Source of the DNA: Sphaerothrix epifaneia
GTDB taxonomy: Bacteria; Cyanobacteriota; Cyanobacteriia; Phormidesmidales; Phormidesmidaceae
Assembly: GCF_042788235.1 (NCBI RefSeq)
Contig: NZ_JBHZOL010000075.1
Coordinates: forward strand, 62,001 to 126,000
Reading direction: 5' to 3'
DNA: 64,000 nt
A program made the translations under genes and the position numbers. The notes under the pieces are model-generated. The model had not been told where the DNA came from, did no database searches, and saw nothing but the letters and a program-made list of their open reading frames with translations. Below are positions 33,521 through 41,628 of this stretch, piece after piece (position 1 is the stretch's first letter; every line of letters starts with the position of its first letter).

Positions 33521-35089
33521 ATGTTTTGTTTACCCATGAGGTCAAAAGCTCCTCCGATTACCGCTCCACCCACGCTGACGCTACCGACAGCCCCACTTCA
33601 GCGGCGCTGCGCTTGTGCGACAGCAGCCAAGTCGGGTGCCAACTGTCGCCACCCGCCCGCTGCGGCCATTCCGCCAATTGTGCATGAAGTGCTGCGATCG
33701 CCAGGTCAGCCCTTGCCCCCACGCGATCGCCTGGAAATGTCTACACGCTTAGGCACCGACCTGCATCAGGTGCGGCTGCATACCGATACTAAAGCCCAGC
33801 AGTCGGCTCTGGCGGTAAACGCTCTGGCCTATACCGTAGGGTCGCATATCGTTTTTGCCCCCGGACAATACTCTACAAGCGCTGCCAGCCAGCAGCTTCT
33901 AGCCCACGAGCTAGTTCATGTTTTGCAGCAAGGGCAACAGAACCGCCCACCCCAAAGCGTTGCCCACCTTTCGTCAGCAGGCGATCGCTACGAACAAGAA
34001 GCCGATCGCATTGGCCAACGCTGGCAGACATCGCCACCCACCCTCACCCCCAGCCATCAACCGCTATTGATGCGGCGTTTACGCGTCGATCGCCCCAGCC
34101 AGCCCATCCCCACCCCCGACGCAGCAGGCCGCCAACCCACCAACGCCGAAACCGTAGAAACTTATTTGAGAACGTTGTCTGCTGGCGGCAATCCTCGCGT
34201 CGATCGTACCTCCGGTGAAGTCAGCTTAGATACCGGGTTTTGCCCGGGGGCACTAGGCGGGCTAATTCAAGGGGCACGGGCGGGCTACGAACTGGGCAAT
34301 ACCATTGGCAGCGTCGGTGGACGGGTGCCCCTGCTAGGGCCAATTGTCGGCGCGATTGGTGGCTTTTTTGGGGCGATCGGCGGCTTCTTTGCCGGACTCT
34401 TTGGGGCACAGTCTCCTTCACCCGCAGCCGCTTCCAGTACCCCAACTGGTTCAACCTGTCTCTGCGACTTTGTCGGCTTTAGCAATACCTGGACCATCGA
34501 AATCAACGACGAGCAACGACCCGTGCAAGGCCATCAGCGGGTGATTGTGCCCTCGCCCAACAGTCGGCGGGTTTGGGGGTCTGCTACGGTGGGCGGCGCT
34601 TTGGAAGAAAACCCTCCCTGGCTGATTTTGGGTCATGAGTTGTGCGGCCATGCCTGGTTAGACGAGCGCGACCAGGCGGAAGGTGACTTAGAAAATCAGG
34701 CTCCTGGCATTGAGCGAGAAACAACCACCGGGGCAACCAGCATCATTCCCTTAGGCCGATTCAATCCCGAATCGGGAGCGCTAGAAACCGTAGTTGAACG
34801 CCCCCAGGCCGGACAATATCTCCGACATTCTCGCACCGTAGAACGCGAAAACCTGATTCGCCAAGAACATAACCTCGATCCCCGAGGCTTCCGACTGCGG
34901 GATCCCTACTGCGGCGAATCTTTCTGGCGAGAACGAGGCGCTGACAGCAGCGCTCCCCCCCACTGGCAGCAGAGTGGACAAGGCGAATACCGTGGGTTTG
35001 AAACTTACCTAGAAGTTTGCGAAGCGCTACGCCGCCAACTACCGGAAAATCGGGATGGCCGCTATCGCATCGATCAGCGCATTCCCTAA
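33521..35089 (+). CDS. DUF4157 (eCIS core) protein with second HExxxH site
   Basis: A 522-aa protein. A Cys motif is near the start (RRCACAT...SGANC, C30-C42). The DUF4157 core is at about 52-138 (HEVLRSPGQPL, HTDTKAQ, HELVH at 129-133). DRYEQEADRIGQRW comes after the core at about 155-168, the reverse of the usual order. A Gly-rich hydrophobic segment (about 243-297) could cross a membrane. The C-terminal domain has HELCGH (372-377) followed by many Glu, a DPP III-like HExxGH pattern, and suggests a second zinc site. Candidate cargo/effector. ATG at 33521 or 33536. Confidence 0.85.
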   Translation: MFCLPMRSKAPPITAPPTLTLPTAPLQRRCACATAAKSGANCRHPPAAAIPPIVHEVLRSPGQPLPPRDRLEMSTRLGTDLHQVRLHTDTKAQQSALAVNALAYTVGSHIVFAPGQYSTSAASQQLLAHELVHVLQQGQQNRPPQSVAHLSSAGDRYEQEADRIGQRWQTSPPTLTPSHQPLLMRRLRVDRPSQPIPTPDAAGRQPTNAETVETYLRTLSAGGNPRVDRTSGEVSLDTGFCPGALGGLIQGARAGYELGNTIGSVGGRVPLLGPIVGAIGGFFGAIGGFFAGLFGAQSPSPAAASSTPTGSTCLCDFVGFSNTWTIEINDEQRPVQGHQRVIVPSPNSRRVWGSATVGGALEENPPWLILGHELCGHAWLDERDQAEGDLENQAPGIERETTTGATSIIPLGRFNPESGALETVVERPQAGQYLRHSRTVERENLIRQEHNLDPRGFRLRDPYCGESFWRERGADSSAPPHWQQSGQGEYRGFETYLEVCEALRRQLPENRDGRYRIDQRIP

Positions 35090-35315
35090 ACCCGGCTGAA
35101 GCCGCTAAAGCTGGGGTGAACCCCCCTTTTGTCAGTGTCCCCCAACCCCTGCGGCAAAATGGCAGGCAGGGAACCGGATTAAAAGTCTTCTCCCACTTTG
35201 GCAGAGAGATTTAAGGTAAGGGTTACGAAACTGGGTTGCACGTAATACCGATTCTTCAAAAAAAAGGTACAGATGAAAATGACGAAACGTATGCAGAGCC
35301 AAGGCTGTTCAATAT

Positions 35316-35801
35316 TTATCGAAAGCGAATAGTTTTAATCCCTTCGGTTAAATCGGTGGGAATAGACTCAACTTGGTTGAGGGCTTCAATGTCTTCTGTA
35401 GCAGCGTTAATCGCCTGCTCAAACAACACTAAATCTTCAGGAGAAAGCGGTTTATGTTCAGCCGCCAACTCATGAAAATACTGCAACTGGTTGAGCAAAT
35501 TATTAACTGTATGGTTGACATTAATCATGGTGGCTCGAAAGACCTGAAGCTGCTTTTTTTTGACTTGATTAACCTGACTCAGCATTAGGTAATCAGCAAA
35601 CAAAGCAGGGGCTAACAGCATCAACAACAAAATGATTTCGTCAAGTTCAATTGCTTCGTATCGTTCTAAAAACTCAAAGAAGAATTCAAAATAATCTAAC
35701 TCAAAGATATGAGCAACAACGATAAAAAAAATACCCACTAGAAGCGTGATTTGCGTTAGCCTGAATTGCTTTTGCTGCGATCGCTGCTGCCTGAGTTGCA
35801 T
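35316..35801 (-). CDS. two-TM membrane protein with C-terminal coiled coil
   Basis: A 161-aa protein. Residues 16-34 (ITLLVGIFFIVVAHIFELD) and about 55-75 (EIILLLMLLAPALFADYLML) are transmembrane helices. The cytoplasmic tail (about 78-161) contains ATMINVNHTVNNLLNQLQYFHELA, reminiscent of a degenerate histidine-kinase dimerisation helix, but no catalytic domain follows. Function is unknown. It is downstream of and opposite to the injection-system genes, with no sign of belonging to them. Confidence 0.65.
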   Translation of the reverse strand: MQLRQQRSQQKQFRLTQITLLVGIFFIVVAHIFELDYFEFFFEFLERYEAIELDEIILLLMLLAPALFADYLMLSQVNQVKKKQLQVFRATMINVNHTVNNLLNQLQYFHELAAEHKPLSPEDLVLFEQAINAATEDIEALNQVESIPTDLTEGIKTIRFR

Positions 35802-35933
35802 TCAACCACCCTCATTGCTCAGTCATTGCTTTTGAGCTTAGCAAGCTTGCTGGATCCTGAGAACATCTAGTCTCTAAATTATAGGAATCCCAAAATTTTC
35901 GTAAAGACTTGATTATTAGCTCCAAGTCTGAGT

Positions 35934-36479
35934 TCAGCCCAGACAGTGTTTTTTCACGTAAGCGATCGCCAGCGGCATCATTTGCTCTCGGCTAAATCCC
36001 AGCAAAGAGCGATCAAACTCCGTCCAGCCGCGCTGATGATGAAACATGGCCGCTTCTAAAATACCCCAGAGCTGCCCCTGACGATGCAGGTGAATATGGG
36101 CTAGCGATCGCTGACCTGGAAAAAACTGATGCTCGTAGGCCAAATTAATTAAATCGGAGCTAGCTGTTTCAATATCGGCAATAAAAATGTCTGAGCCACC
36201 TGCCAAAGCCGCCGCAAACAAAGGATCTTGCGCTTCTAACTGCTCAGGATTTTCTGGCTGCCAGCTTGATTCAGCCAAGTCAGGAAAAGCAGACGTGCGG
36301 CACCAGCAGTAAGCAACCTTAGCCAGACGCTTTTGAGGATGGCGCAGGTACAAAAAACAGCGATCGCACTGCAACAACTGACCTAAAACGGGCAAGGCTT
36401 CGGCGAAAATTTCGTCAGCTTCACCGTAAGGCTGCAACGTATTATATAAAACTGGTGGAATGGCAAATAAAGAAGACAT
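35934..36479 (-). CDS. GAF-domain protein
   Basis: A 181-aa protein that is essentially one GAF domain: residues 20-170 with ALPVLGQLLQCDRCFLYLRHP, YCWCRTSAFP, SLAHIHLHRQGQLWGILEAAMFHH and WTEFDRSLLGFSREQMMPLAIA. It has no output domain. Cys residues in CDRC and CWC are present, but I see no conserved bilin-attachment context. It could be a single-domain sensor or partner of a kinase elsewhere. Confidence 0.8.
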   Translation of the reverse strand: MSSLFAIPPVLYNTLQPYGEADEIFAEALPVLGQLLQCDRCFLYLRHPQKRLAKVAYCWCRTSAFPDLAESSWQPENPEQLEAQDPLFAAALAGGSDIFIADIETASSDLINLAYEHQFFPGQRSLAHIHLHRQGQLWGILEAAMFHHQRGWTEFDRSLLGFSREQMMPLAIAYVKKHCLG

Positions 36480-37165
36480 TTAACCCCATTTAGACACAGA
36501 AGGGCCTCAGTGATTATCTCACTAAGACCCTCATTCAGTCAGATCAAAAACGGCCAATTTTTCAGTTGATAGCCATTAACTGTCAGTGCCTCAGGCTGTT
36601 CTATTGAATGGTTTCGCATTCCCTCGGACGCTGCAAAGCAGGGGAAACGATAAAAACCCTGCACCACGAGACCTCAACCTATAATCTTGGCAAACAGTTC
36701 AACTGTAAAAAACCGAACCCTAGACTGAACTCCTGATTGTTGAATCACCCATTTTTTTGGCATCGTTCTCCTTCAAAAAATGGTTAGCAGGATAAACAGC
36801 AAAATACCTGCGATGATTCGTAAAACTGAGCGCTCAAAGCAGTTAACTGATGCTTAAACTTTAGCGGGGATCACGCTTAAAACAGCTACTACTTTACCAT
36901 TGCTTAAGCATTGAGTCATACTACGTTACGAGCTAATTGAGTGAAAGTCTGTAACGGTTGCAAGCCTTTCGACTGCGATCGCACTGTCGCCAACCTGTAA
37001 CGGTTGACCCTAAAAGGGGGGTCTTTTAGGGATAAGCCCATGCCCTCGATCAGGCAGCAGGGGAATACCCGCGTTAAAAATGAGCAGCGTTTTGTCAGGT
37101 TTTAGGGATTTGTCACCTTTAGGCTTGAATGCTTGAGCAGATGTAGTGGAGGGGGTAACTGAGTT
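36480..37165. other. 686-nt intergenic region with hairpins
   Basis: No gene found on either strand. It holds a 13-bp stem with two wobble or mismatch positions at 36501-36513 / 36519-36531, immediately upstream of the GAF gene. A TGTAACGGTTG direct repeat occurs at 36950-36960 and 36996-37006, and a perfect 9-bp hairpin at 37008-37031. No riboswitch class that I know was matched. Confidence 0.6.
37008..37031 (+). other. perfect hairpin upstream of the GHL10 gene
   Basis: CCCTAAAAG (37008-37016) pairs with CTTTTAGGG (37023-37031) across a GGGGGT loop. There is no following T-run. It lies about 135 nt before the start codon, so it could be a leader structure. Confidence 0.5.
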
Positions 37166-38425
37166 ATGCAACGTTGGCGACACCGGGCGATCGCGGTCAT
37201 CTTAACGGCTTTAGTCGTGATTGGGGGTAACGCTTTGATTCGCCATCCCCTCATGGCCGCAGCCGACGCCACAGCGGCCTACCCCAACCAAGAAATCCGT
37301 GGGGTTTGGCTCACCAACGTAGACAGTTCGGTCTTGTTTACGCGCCCGTCCTTAGTCACAGCGCTCGATCAGCTGGCCGCAGCCCATATCAACACCGTGT
37401 ATCCCACCGTTTGGAGTTGGGGATATACGCTATTTCCCAGCGAAGTAGCTACGCGCGAAATTGGCTACAAGCAAGGACTGTATCCTGACCTAGAAGCGAC
37501 TGGTCGCCACGAAGCGCTAGAAGCGGCTCAAGGCGATCGCGATATGCTGCTAGAACTAGTAGATCTGGCTCACCAACGGCACATTAGCGTCATTCCCTGG
37601 TTTGAGTTTAGCTTTATGGCGCCTGCCAATTCAGCCTTGGCGGCGCGTCATCCCGACTGGCTAACCCAACGCCAGGGAGCGCTACCAGCCGCCCGCTACT
37701 ATCAAGAAGGACGACACGCTCGGGTATGGCTCAATCCCTTTCATCCCCAAGCCCAGCAGTTTTTGCTAGAGGTGATAGCCGAACTCATGGCGAACTACGA
37801 AGTAGACGGCTTGCAGCTAGATGATCATCTAGGGCTACCCGTGGAATTTGGCTATGATCCGTATACGCAGCAGCTTTATCAGCAAGAACACGGCGGTCGC
37901 CTGCCGCCGCGCAATCCCTACGATCCAGAATGGATGCAGTGGCGAGCCAATAAAATTACGGCTTTTATGGAGCGGGTTTTTGGCGTGGTCAAAACTTATC
38001 GACCCCAAGCGGTTGTTTCGGTTTCGCCCAATCCTGCCCAGTTTGCCTACACTCACTTTTTGCAAGATTGGCCTCGCTGGGAGCAAGCAGGCTACATTGA
38101 GGAACTGATTGTGCAGGTTTACCGCGACACCCTCAGCAGCTTTAGCGCTACCTTGCAAAATCCACTCATGCAGCGAGCCAAATACCATATCCCCACCGCC
38201 ATTGGCATTTTAACCGGGCTTAAAGATGCGCCCGTTTCCAGTCGTTTAATTCAACAGCAGGTTGCCGCCGCGCGGCAGGCTGATTATGCTGGCGTCTCTT
38301 TTTTCTACCACGACACGCTTTGGCAAGCGGCGGGGGAACAGCCAGCAGCGCGACAAGCAGCGGTGCGATCGCTATTTCCTAGCCCTCTAGATCGACCCGC
38401 CGTAGCCGCCAATCGCCGCCCCTAG
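37166..38425 (+). CDS. exported GHL10 / DUF187-type glycoside hydrolase-like protein
   Basis: A 419-aa protein. The N-terminal hydrophobic segment (about 10-32) is a likely signal peptide. The rest is a TIM-barrel of the GHL10 (YngK-like) family: EIRGVWLTNVDSSVLF, INTVYPTVWSWGYTLF, ISVIPWFEFSFMAP, VDGLQLDDHLGLP (acidic barrel residues) and AVVSVSPNP. Family members are thought to act on cell-wall or exopolysaccharide. The substrate is unknown. GGAGGGGG precedes the ATG. Confidence 0.88.
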   Translation: MQRWRHRAIAVILTALVVIGGNALIRHPLMAAADATAAYPNQEIRGVWLTNVDSSVLFTRPSLVTALDQLAAAHINTVYPTVWSWGYTLFPSEVATREIGYKQGLYPDLEATGRHEALEAAQGDRDMLLELVDLAHQRHISVIPWFEFSFMAPANSALAARHPDWLTQRQGALPAARYYQEGRHARVWLNPFHPQAQQFLLEVIAELMANYEVDGLQLDDHLGLPVEFGYDPYTQQLYQQEHGGRLPPRNPYDPEWMQWRANKITAFMERVFGVVKTYRPQAVVSVSPNPAQFAYTHFLQDWPRWEQAGYIEELIVQVYRDTLSSFSATLQNPLMQRAKYHIPTAIGILTGLKDAPVSSRLIQQQVAAARQADYAGVSFFYHDTLWQAAGEQPAARQAAVRSLFPSPLDRPAVAANRRP

Positions 38426-38477
38426 CTAGCTTAGGGGCAGTACTACAATTTTTTAGCCCTAGCCACCCAGGTTGAAA

Positions 38478-38525
38478 CCCTTCAATGGCAGAACACCGCT
38501 GACAGCAAAGCTTTCATTCTGCCTT
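38478..38525 (-). repeat. dispersed intergenic repeat, partial copy 5
   Basis: The minus strand reads AAGGCAGAATGAAAGCTTTG, then CTGTCAGCGG and GCCATTGAAGG. It matches the front two thirds of copy 2 closely. Confidence 0.6.
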
Positions 38526-38580
38526 CTCTCTCTGCCTTCTGCCTGCCCTCTGCCTGCCTTCTGCTCGTCTTCTGCCGTCA
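38516..38580 (+). repeat. low-complexity TCTGCC/TTCTGCC repeat
   Basis: About 65 nt composed of irregular copies of CTGCCTTCTG and CTGCCCTCTG, ending at the 3' end of the next gene on the minus strand. Similar short pyrimidine repeats occur in many cyanobacterial intergenic regions. Confidence 0.7.
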
Positions 38581-38584
38581 ACCT

Positions 38585-39277
38585 TCAGGCCGATAGCTGC
38601 CGCAAACGATGCTGTTCGCGGTTAAAGGCTTTTTCATCAGCCGCCAACATCTGAGATTCGATGGGCGATCGCATATCCCACTGCACTTCAGAAAGCAGCA
38701 TTAAACAGCCAGACATTACCAGCCCCGTTATTAAAAACTGCCACTGGGGCAAAGCGCTCAGCATCAAAATACTCAACCCATGAATTAAAGCAGTGAGCAA
38801 AAAAGTGCGCGATCGCATACCAATGCCCATGATCAAATATCCGGTTGCGGTCAACCCCAGCCACAGCGGACAGAGATTGACCAAAATCCAACCGCAAGGG
38901 CCAAAAATGCCATAGTCTGTCAGCAAGACCCCCAGCAGCATCAAACTCGCCCAGCCATAAATCAACCAGCGCAGGCTTTCAACTTTGACCCAAAACCAGG
39001 CTAACCAGGTCATCGCCATCGTGCCAACCAGCGTCAATAACGACCAGGCGATCGCTTGATCGCTCCAGCTAATCAGCGTAAATTGAGCCACGCCAAAAAT
39101 GATGGCCGTTATCCAACCCCACACCACAAAAACCTGATCAATGCGCGTATACAGGTTAGACAGCAGCGTGCGATCGCCTAGCTGCCAATGAATACGCAAC
39201 AAACCACGCAAATCTTGCACATCTAAGTTAGGCTGCTTGCGACGGAGGATCGGTTCAGCGGAGTTGAAAAAAGGCAT
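38585..39277 (-). CDS. polytopic membrane protein of unknown function
   Basis: A 230-aa protein with a soluble N-terminal ~45 residues, then about five to six transmembrane helices (for example FVVWGWITAIIFGVAQFTLI, AWSLLTLVGTMAMTWLAWFW, WILVNLCPLWLGLTATGYLIMGIG, FLITGLVMSGCLMLLSEV) and a charged C-terminal tail. No transporter or enzyme signature was recognised. It lies next to ftsH on the same strand, 166 nt downstream of it, across a terminator. Confidence 0.6.
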   Translation of the reverse strand: MPFFNSAEPILRRKQPNLDVQDLRGLLRIHWQLGDRTLLSNLYTRIDQVFVVWGWITAIIFGVAQFTLISWSDQAIAWSLLTLVGTMAMTWLAWFWVKVESLRWLIYGWASLMLLGVLLTDYGIFGPCGWILVNLCPLWLGLTATGYLIMGIGMRSRTFLLTALIHGLSILMLSALPQWQFLITGLVMSGCLMLLSEVQWDMRSPIESQMLAADEKAFNREQHRLRQLSA

Positions 39278-39373
39278 TTGGCGTCTGTCTGAATATAGAT
39301 TTCTTCATCCAGAATAGTCACAAAACATTAAGCTTTATCAAGTTTTTAATGGTGGATGTCCGATCAAACGCCA

Positions 39374-39414
39374 CAAAAAAACCGGGCTTTTAGGCACAAT
39401 GTCCTGCCACCCGG
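39374..39414 (-). terminator. terminator after ftsH
   Basis: On the minus strand a two-part stem (CCGGG/CCCGG outer, GGCA/TGCC inner) is followed by seven T. It lies just past the ftsH stop. Confidence 0.6.
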
Positions 39415-39443
39415 CTGTTTGAGCTATCTTCAGTTTGGCGGTG

Positions 39444-41339
39444 CTAACCCATCGCAGCGTTATAAACGGGCGTAGGTTCGGTGTTTTGAGCCGATAGCTG
39501 CACCTGGCTGAGAAACTGCTTTAGGGTTTCACCTTCAATCACTTCTTGCTGCAACAGCAGTTGAGCCACTTGCTCAAGCAGTTCGCGGTTTTGCCCCAAA
39601 ATGCTCAGCGCTGTCTGGTGGGCGGTTTCGACAATATCTTTGACTTCTTTGTCGATCGCTTTAGCCGTTTCATCACTGACCATACGGCGCGGGTTGGGCA
39701 TGCCGTTTTCTAAAAAGCCCCCCGGCTGATTGCGTTGATAAGCCAGAGGCCCTAACACTTCGCTCATGCCGTAAGTGGTCACCATTTGCTCAGCTAGATC
39801 GGTGGCTCGCTGTAGGTCATTCGATGCCCCCGTGGTAATGCTGCCAAAGACAATTTCTTCCGCCGAACGACCCCCAAGCAGGGTGGCAATTTGCCCTTTA
39901 AGCTCGGCTTCGTTGCGCAAAAAGCGATCTTCGGTCGGCAGTTGTAGGGTGTAGCCTAAAGCTGCCATGCCACGGGGCACGATAGAAATTTTAGCGACGC
40001 GATCGCTTCCCGGCATCACGGCTCCGACTAGAGCATGACCAACTTCGTGATAAGCGACAATTTTCTTCTCTTCTTCATTCAAGACCCGGCTCTTTTTCTC
40101 TAGCCCTGCCACGACCCGCTCAATTGCTTCGGCAAAGTCTTCTTGTTGCACGCTGGTTTGGTTCCGCCGAGCCGCTAGCAAAGCCGCTTCGTTAACCAGG
40201 TTAGCCAGATCTGCCCCCGCAAAACCGGGCGTACGAGTAGCGATCGCCTTTAAATCCACCTCTTCTGAAAGCTTCACCCCTTGAGCGTGAATTCGCAAAA
40301 TTGCTTCTCGCCCCATCAAATCCGGGCGATCGACTAGCACTTGGCGATCAAAGCGTCCCGGACGCAGCAGTGCCGGATCCAGCGTTTCTGGACGGTTGGT
40401 AGCCGCCAGTACAATCACCGTAGCTTCCCCCGCTGCAAAGCCATCCATCTCAGTCAAAAGCTGATTGAGCGTTTGTTCGCGTTCGTCATTGCCGCCATAG
40501 ACCCCGCCACTGGCGCGAGACTTACCGATCGCATCTAGCTCGTCAATAAAGACGATGCAAGGTGCCTGCTTTTTCGCCTGCTCAAACAAGTCTCTGACGC
40601 GGGAAGATCCAACTCCCACAAACAGCTCTACAAACTCTGAACCAGAAATGCTAAAGAAAGGTACCCCCGCTTCTCCAGCAACGGCTTTAGCTAAAAGCGT
40701 TTTACCCGTTCCCGGTGGCCCCACCAGCAAAACCCCTTTCGGAATTTTGGCTCCTAGCTGTGTAAAGCGTTTGGGCGTTTTGAGAAAATCGACAATTTCA
40801 ACCAGTTCGGTTTTGGCTTCTTCCACCCCCGCGACATCATCAAAAGTGATCCGCGTTGCCTCATCTTCAACATAGGCTTTGGCGCGGCTTTTGCCGATTG
40901 AAAGCGCTCCTTGCGGCCCGCCCGCTCCTCTGGCAATAAAAAAGCGCCATACCCCAATAAAAATCAAAGGTGGAATGATCCAGCCCAGCAAATTGCCAAA
41001 CCATTGATTTTGGCGAGGGGGAGCCGCAAACTCAACCCCGTTATCTTCTAAACGCTGAGGCAGATTGAGATCAAAAATGGGCGTGGTGGTATAAACATCG
41101 CCCGGTTCTCCCGTTTCGTTTCTGACCTGATAGCGAATTTCGTCTTGCCCAACCGAGGCTCTAACCACTTCATGCTCTTCTACCTGATGAATGAACATGC
41201 TATAGGGCATCCGAGCGGGACGATTGGCAAATGCACCTGGCAGCAACAGGTTCAACACCAAAAAACCACTTAACACCAAAAAAGCGATGTTAAGAATTTG
41301 GCGCGATCGCGGTGGCTGCGGCGGTTTTTTAACAGACAT
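39444..41339 (-). CDS. ftsH: ATP-dependent zinc metalloprotease FtsH
   Basis: A 631-aa membrane protease. TM1 is at about 14-35 and TM2 at about 114-134, with the lumen/periplasm loop between. The AAA+ domain has Walker A GPPGTGKT (207-214), Walker B IVFIDELDAIGK and SRH region ATNRPETLDPALLRPGRFDRQV. The zinc-protease site is HEVGH with a downstream Asp. In cyanobacteria FtsH hexamers degrade damaged membrane proteins such as photosystem II D1. Which paralogue (FtsH1-4) this is cannot be settled without alignment. Confidence 0.96.
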   Translation of the reverse strand: MSVKKPPQPPRSRQILNIAFLVLSGFLVLNLLLPGAFANRPARMPYSMFIHQVEEHEVVRASVGQDEIRYQVRNETGEPGDVYTTTPIFDLNLPQRLEDNGVEFAAPPRQNQWFGNLLGWIIPPLIFIGVWRFFIARGAGGPQGALSIGKSRAKAYVEDEATRITFDDVAGVEEAKTELVEIVDFLKTPKRFTQLGAKIPKGVLLVGPPGTGKTLLAKAVAGEAGVPFFSISGSEFVELFVGVGSSRVRDLFEQAKKQAPCIVFIDELDAIGKSRASGGVYGGNDEREQTLNQLLTEMDGFAAGEATVIVLAATNRPETLDPALLRPGRFDRQVLVDRPDLMGREAILRIHAQGVKLSEEVDLKAIATRTPGFAGADLANLVNEAALLAARRNQTSVQQEDFAEAIERVVAGLEKKSRVLNEEEKKIVAYHEVGHALVGAVMPGSDRVAKISIVPRGMAALGYTLQLPTEDRFLRNEAELKGQIATLLGGRSAEEIVFGSITTGASNDLQRATDLAEQMVTTYGMSEVLGPLAYQRNQPGGFLENGMPNPRRMVSDETAKAIDKEVKDIVETAHQTALSILGQNRELLEQVAQLLLQQEVIEGETLKQFLSQVQLSAQNTEPTPVYNAAMG

Positions 41340-41628
41340 GGTACCTCCTTACCAATAGGGTTTGCCTCAGTCGCAACGCAATCGTTTCGTCTGTAACTGC
41401 CAGTGTTTAATTGCCAGCAGCAACGAGGTAAGCGCGGTTTTTTTAAGACGTTGCCTCAAAAATTTTGCCCGCACCCACGTTTGCAGGCGATCGGCGGAAA
41501 CCCTTGATTTAAGTACCAGTGTACTAAGCTAACCGAGCCAAAAGCACCGACTTAAAAGTGTGGAAATCTCCCCTTGGATTTAGCCGCTAATTTGAGAACG
41601 GCTGTGTTTTCAAAAACGTCAAAGCGCG

